DNA from: Deltaproteobacteria bacterium
GTDB lineage: Bacteria; Bdellovibrionota; UBA1018
NCBI GenBank assembly: GCA_013286765.1
Contig: JABDFB010000058.1
Span: 1-13,822, forward strand
Length of the DNA stretch: 13,822 nucleotides
Direction: 5' to 3'
Under the pieces are notes generated by a model. It ran no database searches, had not been told where the DNA came from, and saw only the letters and a program-made list of their open reading frames with translations. Made by a program: the position numbers and the translations under genes. This document shows, one piece after another, positions 7,584-13,771 of this stretch (position 1 is its first letter; every line of letters starts with the position of its first letter).

Positions 7584-9516
7584 TTTGGTCTCCCCCCTGT
7601 TCTTCTCCTTGAGCTCGGCCTAGTTTTCCACCAGTCTTATCAAAGAGCCAGTTGTCCAAGACTGGCTCGGCTTGTTCTGCTGCTGCGTCCTGTGTTCGGA
7701 TCCTTGTTCGAACTAGATCGATGAATGTTTTCCACTGAGCAGTACTATTTCTATCGGACCTTCTTTTTCTAGTCGGATCCGAATTAACTTGTGTGACTTC
7801 TAAATCAATCAAATCTCGTAGCTTGGATCCCGTCTTCCCAATGGAATCTAATAAGATCGCTTTATGATCTGTCGGCCGAGAGTAAATAAATTCTGCTCTG
7901 CGCTCCGTTGGCATGAGATCCAAACAGCTTTTCAACAATGCCGCTGGCAATTTTAAAATCAACTCTGCTGGAAAGAACTGCTTCACTGTTGTTTCTAAGA
8001 CGTTAAAGTCACCTGATTCCACCATTGCACTGAGAATGGAGCTCTCTTTATCTGGAGCAATTTGGGCAAATAGATCGGCCGCTTTTTCTACAAACGGCAC
8101 AGCTTGTGGTTTTGCTTGTTTTTTAATTGCTTGAATGGCTTCTTTCAGCTGAGGTGATTTCTTTACGATCTCTGCATCTGAGAATTTAAGGCTAGCAACG
8201 GTAACTCTATTTGCTGATTCCGAAGGTAGGCGCGAAAAGATCTGACTCACTTGAGCGGACGGAAGCAAATTGACAAGCAAGCCTCCCAGGTCGGCGTTTT
8301 GGTTTGCCAGATCCACACAGTCTGCGACCTCGAGATCCGAGATCAATGTTTTGAGTTCGGCATCTAACGTTTGAGGCGGAGCTAGCAGACTGTCTACAAT
8401 CTGAGAGCCCACAAAAGTACTCGCCACTGGTGCATCATTTGGGGCAAACGGAGTATTCAGAATTTTTTTCCAGGATTTACGATCGTCTAAACTTAAATGT
8501 TGAAAGATCACCATGAATTCTTCCGTGCTCAGAACCTGAGGCATAAAGAGTAGGGCTTTTTCCCCGCCAAATCCAGGTGCTCTCAGCCACTGTTTAATAA
8601 GAGCAACGGCCTTCTCGGGTGAGTCTTTAAGTAACGTTTGAAATTTAGAAAATCCACGTTTTGCATTTTCAATTACTTCTTGTTCTTCGGCACTTACAAC
8701 AGCTGTAGCCGATACCGATGTGGGCGCTCCGGACCCATCTATAAATTGCTTCACCTCTCCGATGACTCTTTCGGATCGGATTTCGAGTTGAGACTCTACT
8801 TTTGTTTGCTCCCGTTTATTCCCTTCCTCCATGACAACGATTTTTCGTTTTTCAAGGGCTCGGTACCCTAGGAACATGATCAGGAAAACCAGATTTAGCA
8901 TCAAGACTGCGAAAAGAATTACAATCGGCAATTTGAATTCAATCAACAACTTCATTAAATCTTGAGGTTCTTTGGTAACTAATTCTGTTGCCTCGATATT
9001 GATCTCTGGTTGAATTCCTCCGGCACCCTGATCGATCGAGGCGATAACATTTTCAACAATTTTTTGAACAATCTGCTTCTTATTCGGCGGAATGGACTGA
9101 TCCAAAAACACTGAGACCTTAATCATCAAAGGGCTCTTAAAAATATTCACTTCTTCCGGGGACGACGGAGCTTCTTTTTCATCGGTCCACTTAGGTGCGC
9201 CAAAATCCAATTTTCCTAGTGTAATTTCATCCTTGGGATGAGTAGTCGCTTGGGGTTTCGCAGTGGGCGTTGGACTCGGTTTGGGTTTGTCTTTCATCAC
9301 CACATTGACTGTGACAACAAATTGATTGGGAGGAACGCTTGCACTCAGAGCCTGAACAAGTTTTGCGTGCAGTCGGTCTTCTAAATTCACTTCCTGCCAC
9401 TCAACCGGGCCGGCCGCAAGGCCGGCATTTAGCGGGGGGGCCGCCTCTGCAGTTAGAAGAATGGCTCCTGCCGTAAATAGTGTGATTAAGAATATTCTGT
9501 TTGTATTCTTAATCAT
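7558..9516 (-). CDS. FliF(C-terminal)-FliG-like fusion protein, predicted one-chain rotor component
   Basis: The 652-residue protein looks like the C-terminal half of the MS-ring protein FliF joined to a complete FliG-like switch protein. Residues 1-25 are a signal peptide ending AEA. Residues 44-75 (LEDRLHAKLVQAL, then QFVVTVNVVM) and 129-178 (PLMIKVSVFLDQSIPP, then INIEATEL) match the two halves of FliF ring-building motif 3. They are split by a Pro/Thr/Lys-rich insert where FliF carries its beta-collar. A membrane helix (about 195-217) corresponds to FliF TM2. The cytoplasmic part begins with a FliF-tail/FliG-N-like motif, SPEKAVALIKQWL (299-311). FliG N-like (316-380), middle-like (385-466) and C-like (475-605) helical segments follow, then a Gly/Gln tail. 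FliF TM1, RBM1 and RBM2 are missing. The ATG lies directly after the lipoprotein stop, with GGAGG about 10 bases upstream. The domain matches are by eye and moderately diverged. Confidence 0.72.
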   Translation of the reverse strand: MIKNTNRIFLITLFTAGAILLTAEAAPPLNAGLAAGPVEWQEVNLEDRLHAKLVQALSASVPPNQFVVTVNVVMKDKPKPSPTPTAKPQATTHPKDEITLGKLDFGAPKWTDEKEAPSSPEEVNIFKSPLMIKVSVFLDQSIPPNKKQIVQKIVENVIASIDQGAGGIQPEINIEATELVTKEPQDLMKLLIEFKLPIVILFAVLMLNLVFLIMFLGYRALEKRKIVVMEEGNKREQTKVESQLEIRSERVIGEVKQFIDGSGAPTSVSATAVVSAEEQEVIENAKRGFSKFQTLLKDSPEKAVALIKQWLRAPGFGGEKALLFMPQVLSTEEFMVIFQHLSLDDRKSWKKILNTPFAPNDAPVASTFVGSQIVDSLLAPPQTLDAELKTLISDLEVADCVDLANQNADLGGLLVNLLPSAQVSQIFSRLPSESANRVTVASLKFSDAEIVKKSPQLKEAIQAIKKQAKPQAVPFVEKAADLFAQIAPDKESSILSAMVESGDFNVLETTVKQFFPAELILKLPAALLKSCLDLMPTERRAEFIYSRPTDHKAILLDSIGKTGSKLRDLIDLEVTQVNSDPTRKRRSDRNSTAQWKTFIDLVRTRIRTQDAAAEQAEPVLDNWLFDKTGGKLGRAQGEEQGGDQSGRASTAA

Positions 9517-10242
9517 TTATGGAGTGCCTCCAGTCGGATTAGGCGCTACTGAAGCTGGCGCGGTTGGCGCTGCTGCGTCGGGAGTTGAATTGGCACTGGG
9601 AGCAGGAGTGCTCTGACTTGCTTGCTGAGCATTTTTATTCAACATCGACTCCAAAAGGTCTCGCATTCGGCGTGATTCAGGATTTATAGGATGGTATCTG
9701 ACCGCCAAAGAGTAAGCGTCGTAGGATTCTTTGAGCTTTTTTTGTAAATAGTAGATGCCACCCTCAATTTCATAAATGGAAGATAGATAAGGATAGTCAT
9801 TTTCGAGCGTCTTCAACTTAGCTAACGCGTCATCTCGTCGGCCAACTCTTGCTAGTCTTTGACTCTCAAAAACAGTATCAATCGCTAAGTTGAGTTTTTC
9901 CTGATCTACACTGGAGGTTGTGCCAGCTACACCGTCATGTCCTTCTGTCATTTCGAGGGCTACTGTCAAATCATTGGCGGAAAGGTCAGTGATGAGGGCC
10001 CGCGTCGACACATAGCCTTGCTTTCGATATTCGACAATCAAAGGCCCAGAACCGCCGTAATTTTTTGAAAGCTCTGAATTCGTCACCGTGATAGGAGTCT
10101 GTCCGATACCCTTGAGATCTCGGTCTCCTAGCCGCCCAACAAAAACGTCTACTTTGTCGGGTGTACTCTGAAAACTAATTCTGGCCGAAGCGCAGCCAAA
10201 TAGAGCACTAAACAATAACAGAGTAATTAGATTCCGTATCAC
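9517..10242 (-). CDS. PEGA-domain and TPR-like lipoprotein
   Basis: This is a predicted lipoprotein that probably sits in the outer membrane facing the periplasm. The signal ends in lipobox LFGC with the lipidated Cys at residue 17, followed by Ala, so no inner-membrane retention Asp is present. Residues about 22-98 form a PEGA-type beta domain (GIGQTPITVT, VEYRKQGYVSTRALI). Residues about 118-195 are TPR-like helical pairs (RRDDALAKLKTLENDYP, KKLKESYDAYSLAVRYHP). The last 35 residues are a Ser/Ala/Pro/Thr-rich, probably disordered tail. It is the first gene of the motor block, and its stop touches the start of the FliF/FliG-like gene. The GTG start is supported by AGGAGG about 8 bases upstream. 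I infer an assembly or bridging role between rotor and outer membrane. The PEGA and TPR calls are fair; the function is not shown. Confidence 0.8.
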   Translation of the reverse strand: MIRNLITLLLFSALFGCASARISFQSTPDKVDVFVGRLGDRDLKGIGQTPITVTNSELSKNYGGSGPLIVEYRKQGYVSTRALITDLSANDLTVALEMTEGHDGVAGTTSSVDQEKLNLAIDTVFESQRLARVGRRDDALAKLKTLENDYPYLSSIYEIEGGIYYLQKKLKESYDAYSLAVRYHPINPESRRMRDLLESMLNKNAQQASQSTPAPSANSTPDAAAPTAPASVAPNPTGGTP

Positions 10243-10261
10243 ACTACCGTCCTCCTAGGAC

Positions 10262-10289
10262 TTGCTGTCTACTCTTCGACTCATATAAG
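10262..10289 (+). promoter_or_regulatory. Possible sigma70-type promoter for the symporter gene
   Basis: TTGCTG (10262-10267) is followed after 16 bases by TATAAG (10284-10289, 5 of 6 consensus). RNA would start near 10296 and run into the GGGGGAG ribosome site and the ATG at 10361. The same short gap must hold the promoter of the divergent motor block (gene start 10242). On that strand I see only a weak TTATAT without a convincing -35 box. Confidence 0.38.
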
Positions 10290-10344
10290 GAATCGCTTGA
10301 TTGGAAAGTGGAATTGAAGTAATTCTCGCCCCGGGGCCGGTATT

Positions 10345-10363
10345 GGGGGAGAATAATCAGATG
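10345..10363 (+). promoter_or_regulatory. Ribosome binding site that fixes the symporter start
   Basis: GGGGGAG (10345-10351) lies nine bases before the ATG at 10361. The frame is also open from a TTG at 10301, but that codon has no ribosome site, and the extra 20 residues do not look like a DAACS N-terminus. The ATG is therefore the better start. Confidence 0.7.
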
Positions 10364-11584
10364 AGTCCACGTAGGGGGCATTCGTTCACAGGGCAAATTC
10401 TATTAGCAATCTTGATAGGCACAGGTACAGGGCTTCTTTTCGGGCCCAAAGTCGCTTTTTTAGGTAACGCGGCCAGTTATCTTATTCAACTTATAAAGAT
10501 TCTGGCAACACCACTCATCTTTTTTGCCATTGTCGACGCTTTTTGCAAAACGCAAATTCGAGGAAAGAGCGGCCTTCGTCTCCTTTTATTCAGCACCCTC
10601 AATGCCACAGTCGCCATTCTTATCGCATTAGGTATGGCCCAATTCATTCCAGATGGTGGTTTTTTCGAACGAGAATTTATTCAGGCGCAAGCAGAAGTGC
10701 AAGAACCCTCTGTCGGAGCAGCCGCTCCGTCCATCGCAATTGCCGGTGCTAAAACGGCCCTAATTCCAAAGAGTGTTTTAGAGCCTTTTGTAAATAATGA
10801 AATAATATTTATAGTGATTTTCGCCATCCTTGTCGGAATAGCAATTCGATCTTTGGAAGCAACGAAGAACTTTAAGAATGAAATAGAAACTCTGGAACAT
10901 TTTTTTTCAGGAATGTTTCAAATCATCGCAACGTGTCTCAGTTGGTTTATTAGGCTGCTACCTATCGCTATTTTTGGGGCAATAGCCAAATCCGTGGGAT
11001 CTCATGGGCTAGGAGTCTTTTATTCTTTGTTTCTATTTGTCGGCTTCATTGTTCTAGGATTCCTACTACATGCTGGCGTTTACTATATTTTCATTCTTAA
11101 GTTTATTGCCCGGGTTTCACCTCGGCGATTTTTCGCACAAGCTGCTGAACCTCTGCTGACAGCGTTTGGAGCGAGTAGCAGCTTAGCAACCTTACCCGTC
11201 ACATTGCACACCCTTCAGAAAGAAATGAAGGTCTCTGTCGAGTCTTCGCGTCTAGCCGCTTGTGTGGGAACGAATTTAAATCATGATGGCATTCTCTTAT
11301 ACGAAGCACTTGCCGCTTTGATTATTGCAAAAATTTACGGCATCCATCTCACAGCAGGTCAAACAATAACGGTATTGGGAAATTCCGTAATTGCCGCAAT
11401 CGGAATTGCCGGCGTTCCAGAAGCAGGTCTCATCACTCTCCCTCTCGTTCTAGGGTCCGTGGGTCTGCCAACGGCACTGATTCCCGTTATGCTTTCGGTA
11501 GATTGGTTTCTAGGAAGATTGCGAGCTACTGTAAATGTTACTAGTGATATGGTCGTTGCGCATCTACTTGATCGCTATCGCTGA
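10361..11584 (+). CDS. Dicarboxylate/amino acid:cation symporter (DAACS family, GltP/DctA-like)
   Basis: This is an inner-membrane secondary transporter of the glutamate-transporter fold, predicted to import an acidic substrate with cations. The 407-residue protein shows the family core: the serine-rich HP1 tip FGASSSLATLPVT (269-281), the TM7 motif NHDG (307-310), the HP2 tip GVPEAG (351-356), and TM8 with D381, the substrate-carboxylate Arg 388 and RATVNVTSD ending in D396. In archaeal GltPh terms, D390, R397, N401 and D405 are kept. The Asp at 394 that binds the amino group is Gly, and T398 is Ala. That pattern is closer to DctA and points to a dicarboxylate rather than an amino acid. The NMD motif, which takes part in sodium coupling, reads NHD. 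A loop rich in Ala and Pro (about 108-130) interrupts the TM4 region. It is divergent from the motor block and probably unrelated to it. Confidence 0.92.
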   Translation: MSPRRGHSFTGQILLAILIGTGTGLLFGPKVAFLGNAASYLIQLIKILATPLIFFAIVDAFCKTQIRGKSGLRLLLFSTLNATVAILIALGMAQFIPDGGFFEREFIQAQAEVQEPSVGAAAPSIAIAGAKTALIPKSVLEPFVNNEIIFIVIFAILVGIAIRSLEATKNFKNEIETLEHFFSGMFQIIATCLSWFIRLLPIAIFGAIAKSVGSHGLGVFYSLFLFVGFIVLGFLLHAGVYYIFILKFIARVSPRRFFAQAAEPLLTAFGASSSLATLPVTLHTLQKEMKVSVESSRLAACVGTNLNHDGILLYEALAALIIAKIYGIHLTAGQTITVLGNSVIAAIGIAGVPEAGLITLPLVLGSVGLPTALIPVMLSVDWFLGRLRATVNVTSDMVVAHLLDRYR

Positions 11585-11591
11585 ACAGGAT

Positions 11592-11710
11592 GGCTCGCGC
11601 AATCCTCCCCGTTTACGGGGAGGTCGAGCGAGCCTTTGTAGGTGTACAGCGACACGTGGTCGCTGTTCCCTACCTGAAAAGAATCTCCCGCCTTTAGGCG
11701 GGAGTTCTTT
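11592..11710 (+). mobile_element. Cluster of three hairpins resembling an IS200/IS605 right end or omega-RNA remnant
   Basis: Directly after the symporter stop lie three strong hairpins. Hairpin 1 (11592-11634) has an outer 7-bp stem GGCTCGC/GCGAGCC around CCTCCCCG-TTTA-CGGGGAGG. Hairpin 2 (11638-11673) has GTAGG/CCTAC around CAGCGAC/GTCGCTG. Hairpin 3 (11678-11710) has CTCCCGCC-TTTA-GGCGGGAG flanked by AGAA/TTCT. The string GAATCTCCCGCC-loop-GGCGGGAG in hairpin 3 is the style of IS200/IS605 right ends and TnpB-associated RNAs, which I recall rather than looked up. No transposase or TnpB gene is present, so this would be a remnant or a non-autonomous palindromic element. The alternative is a set of transcription terminators for the symporter, though no long T run follows any stem. 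Confidence 0.42.
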
Positions 11711-11733
11711 AGTTTGTAAGACGTCTTTTTGAC

Positions 11734-11841
11734 TCAAACCTTCGTTAGTTTTCTCGACAGCGGCTTCACTAGCTGGAACCCAAAATGCATTGGCATAAAC
11801 AAAATAGTGTAAGTTAGATTGCTTATCGGGAACCCGAGCAT
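11734..11841 (-). CDS. Possible 35-residue hydrophobic small protein downstream of tolC
   Basis: A minus-strand frame starts at ATG 11841, with GGAGG (11850-11846) four bases upstream, and ends at TGA 11734. It reads MLGFPISNLTYTILFMPMHF and continues for 15 more residues with a basic tail ending KLTKV. The middle is hydrophobic enough for a short membrane segment. It lies 46 bases after the tolC stop. The ribosome site is better than those of several clear genes here, but there is no homology support, and short frames of this kind arise by chance. It could also be the broken start of a gene cut off by the hairpin element. Confidence 0.28.
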   Translation of the reverse strand: MLGFPISNLTYTILFMPMHFGFQLVKPLSRKLTKV

Positions 11842-11854
11842 TTTTCCTCCATTG

Positions 11855-11909
11855 GTGACGGTACGGAGACGCAAGAATCCGTACCGGTCACTCGCTTGGA
11901 GAGAGTGAC
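11855..11909. terminator. Overlapping alternative hairpins spanning the tolC stop codon
   Basis: GTGAC-GGTACGGA (11855-11867) pairs with TCCGTACC-(G)-GTCAC (11878-11891), giving 13 bp with one bulged G. The segment GTCACTC (11887-11893) can instead pair with GAGTGAC (11903-11909). The two stems share GTCAC, so only one can form at a time. They straddle the tolC stop (11890-11888). They may act as a 3' end structure or terminator for tolC, although no T run follows on the minus strand. The rest of the gap at 11711-11854 shows nothing beyond the possible small gene. Confidence 0.4.
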
Positions 11910-13174
11910 GTCTTCATTTGAAACACTCCCGCGACCGGCTTTGGCCTTAAAGCTGCCGACGCTTCTAAAGCAAGAAAATCCGTTTTTAACTGAAACCAGA
12001 TTTTATCCAAAGCACGTTGACCTTCTTGCGAAGACGTCAAGGCGGTCAGAACCTCTAAATTAGTTACTCGACCCATTCGGTAGTCAGTTCTTTCGGCTAA
12101 ATAAGTCTTCATAGCCAGATCAACCGCAATTTTTTGTTTATCATATTGGGAATAATCGCCCTGGAAAGAGTGAAAGTAACTTTGAATTTGCTGGTATGCA
12201 GTTCTTTTGGCCTTGGAAAGTGCCAATTGTGCTTGGCGAGAAGCCGACTCAGCCTGTCTCACCTGGGCCTGTATGACTCCACCTGAAAAAATCGGAACAC
12301 TAAGTAGAACTTGCACGTCCCAATTCACCGTTGAATACACAGAACCAGGTCGAGCGAGGTAGTAATCTCCTTGTAGATTGAGTGTAGGTAAATGAGCTCC
12401 CCAAGCCATTTGAACACCCTCTTCGTAGCCTTTTGCAGACTTAACTAACGATTGGACATCTGGCCGCAACTCAATGCGATCTAAATAAGTTTGCAGATGG
12501 ACGCTTCGCTGTGGTGTTTGTTCCGAATCAACCAGAGCAACGCTATGATCAAGTCCTGTTAAGAAAACAAAAACATCTCTTGCCGTTTCTAACTGGCGTT
12601 GCACACCTTCTAATTGTGATTCTAAAGCAGCTAAACTAGATTTAAATGTCAGGACTTCGCTCTCTTTTGAGCGTCCTATTCTTCTGAAATCTTGTAGCTC
12701 ACCTAGTCTCTTTTGGAATAGTCCAATCTCATTCTTAACATTTACGATATCCCGTTCTAATGACAGAACGAGATAGAAATTATTCATTGTGTCTAAGAAA
12801 ATCTGAATAATAGCTTGTTCTCGAGCCATCTGACTGGATTCGAAAAACCGTTTTTGTTGGCGTAATCCGGAATATTCCCGAAACCCTCTAAACAACGGCT
12901 GAACAGCAGTCAGAACTACTGTTTTTTGCTCTGGCGGGGAAAAAGATGAGCCTACTCCTTGAGGTGTTGGTTGAACCAAATAGGTGCCGGATCCAGTAAC
13001 GGTTGGTAAAACGGAACCGACAGCCTGGGAATATTTCTCCTCAGCCTGAATAACGAGTTCTACTTGAGTGGCCCGATCTTGCACTGCTTCAGACTGCAGT
13101 GACGACTCCACTGGAGCAAACTGGAAAGGTCCGGATGCCACCAATGGTACGTACTTCACTGATTCGAATAACAC
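11888..13174 (-). CDS. TolC-family outer-membrane efflux protein, 5' end missing
   Basis: This is a TolC-like outer-membrane channel, the exit duct of a tripartite efflux pump or type I secretion system. From about residue 24 (AVQDRATQVELVIQAEEKYS) onward the family pattern is clear. There are long amphipathic helices, the QPLFRGFREYSGLRQQ strand-helix turn in the first half, its second-half counterpart SVPIFSGGVIQAQVRQAES (about 290-308), and a final MGRVTNLEVLTALTSSQEGQ segment. The signal peptide and the first part of the mature protein are absent. The frame is open to a GTG at 13174, but the first 22 or so codons read the antisense of the neighbouring plus-strand gene and look nothing like TolC, so real sequence ends at about 13100-13110. 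No membrane-fusion or pump gene is adjacent. As it stands it would not be exported, so it is a pseudogene or an assembly break. Confidence 0.88.
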   Translation of the reverse strand: MLFESVKYVPLVASGPFQFAPVESSLQSEAVQDRATQVELVIQAEEKYSQAVGSVLPTVTGSGTYLVQPTPQGVGSSFSPPEQKTVVLTAVQPLFRGFREYSGLRQQKRFFESSQMAREQAIIQIFLDTMNNFYLVLSLERDIVNVKNEIGLFQKRLGELQDFRRIGRSKESEVLTFKSSLAALESQLEGVQRQLETARDVFVFLTGLDHSVALVDSEQTPQRSVHLQTYLDRIELRPDVQSLVKSAKGYEEGVQMAWGAHLPTLNLQGDYYLARPGSVYSTVNWDVQVLLSVPIFSGGVIQAQVRQAESASRQAQLALSKAKRTAYQQIQSYFHSFQGDYSQYDKQKIAVDLAMKTYLAERTDYRMGRVTNLEVLTALTSSQEGQRALDKIWFQLKTDFLALEASAALRPKPVAGVFQMKTSLSPSE

Positions 13175-13691
13175 GACTACCAGTCAAACCTCCGGAACCA
13201 TTACGTTTGGGAGTTGCACCGGATGTACGGGTGGACTCACTCTTGGCGGCAATAGGTATGCTCAATATCAAATGGTCTTAGAAAGCACGGCATCCTCGCC
13301 TCCGATTGCCCCCCCGACTGTTAACTTTGCTTCATTAGGTCCAAATTTCAGCTATTATCCTTATTTCTATACGAATAATGGAACGGCTTATACCGTTCTA
13401 CTAGGCTTCAACGTCACCTATGGTTCTAACGGCTGCAATGCTGGAGCACGATTCGATATCACCAACGACGCTACCTTCACCAACTGGTATTCATGGAACG
13501 GCAGTGCTTGGACCCTGAATTCGAATGGATATTTCGGTGCTAGCTCCGAAAGCACGGTGGACAATAATATCGCTAAATTCCCGACTGACGTCGGCACAGG
13601 ATCTCTGTATGTCCGCGGATACTTCGCATCAGATGGATCTGCAGCCACAGGCGCGTGCGAAATTCAGAATATCCGCTTGTTTAGCAGATAG
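13068..13691 (+). CDS. Unknown surface-type protein, 5' end missing
   Basis: I do not recognise the family. Believable protein begins at about residue 18 (NWKGPDATNGTYFTDSNNTT). The codons before it, from a GTG at 13068, are antisense to tolC, so the N-terminus is lost and no export signal can be seen. The remaining roughly 190 residues are rich in Ser, Thr, Asn, Gly, Tyr and Trp, with very few Lys or Arg, and look all-beta. There is a CTGC pair (residues 50-53) and two more Cys near NGCNAG and GACEIQ. Segments such as WYSWNGSAWTLNSNGYF and SLYVRGYFASDG resemble secreted adhesin, fibre or minor-pilin C-termini. The codons end in C more often than in neighbouring tolC, which may hint at a different origin. 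The stop is clear at 13691. An 8-bp inverted repeat (13671-13678 with 13715-13722) brackets the stop. Confidence 0.6.
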   Translation: MARSCTASDCSDDSTGANWKGPDATNGTYFTDSNNTTTSQTSGTITFGSCTGCTGGLTLGGNRYAQYQMVLESTASSPPIAPPTVNFASLGPNFSYYPYFYTNNGTAYTVLLGFNVTYGSNGCNAGARFDITNDATFTNWYSWNGSAWTLNSNGYFGASSESTVDNNIAKFPTDVGTGSLYVRGYFASDGSAATGACEIQNIRLFSR

Positions 13692-13744
13692 TCACTTTCT
13701 CCAAGCCCGAAAAAAAGCGGATGCTCAAGAAACACAACTAGAGC

Positions 13745-13771
13745 TTGCGACCATTATAATCGGAGTATAAT
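13745..13771 (+). promoter_or_regulatory. Possible promoter reading out of the window
   Basis: TTGCGA (13745-13750) is followed after 15 bases by a perfect TATAAT (13766-13771). Another TATAAT lies at 13755-13760, giving a short direct repeat. The -35 match and spacing are poor. No gene starts before the window ends, and I see nothing else in 13692-13822. Confidence 0.22.

Noticed and set aside
4179..10242. Zorya-type antiphage defence system, because MotA/MotB-like genes sit with accessory genes.
   Set aside because: ZorA has a long cytoplasmic tail that this MotA lacks. No helicase (ZorD), nuclease (ZorE) or recognisable ZorC is present, and the partner genes are envelope proteins.
10301..10360. 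TTG start at 10301 for the symporter.
   Set aside because: There is no ribosome site, and the extra 20 residues are not typical. The ATG at 10361 has GGGGGAG nine bases upstream.
11535..11732. Plus-strand frame of 65 codons across the symporter end and the hairpins.
   Set aside because: It is a translation of palindromic sequence (repeated Pro/Arg/Gly), starts inside the symporter gene and has no ribosome site.
11564..11887. A long stop-free minus-strand stretch in the same frame as tolC directly after its TGA, suggesting read-through or recoding.
   Set aside because: It runs through the hairpin cluster and into the antisense of the symporter 3' end, and its translation is Arg/Pro-rich with no family resemblance. 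A G+C-rich palindromic region easily stays open by chance.
13525..13770. Plus-strand frame of 81 codons in a second frame at the right end.
   Set aside because: It mostly overlaps the better-supported surface-protein frame; the unique tail is short and unrecognised.
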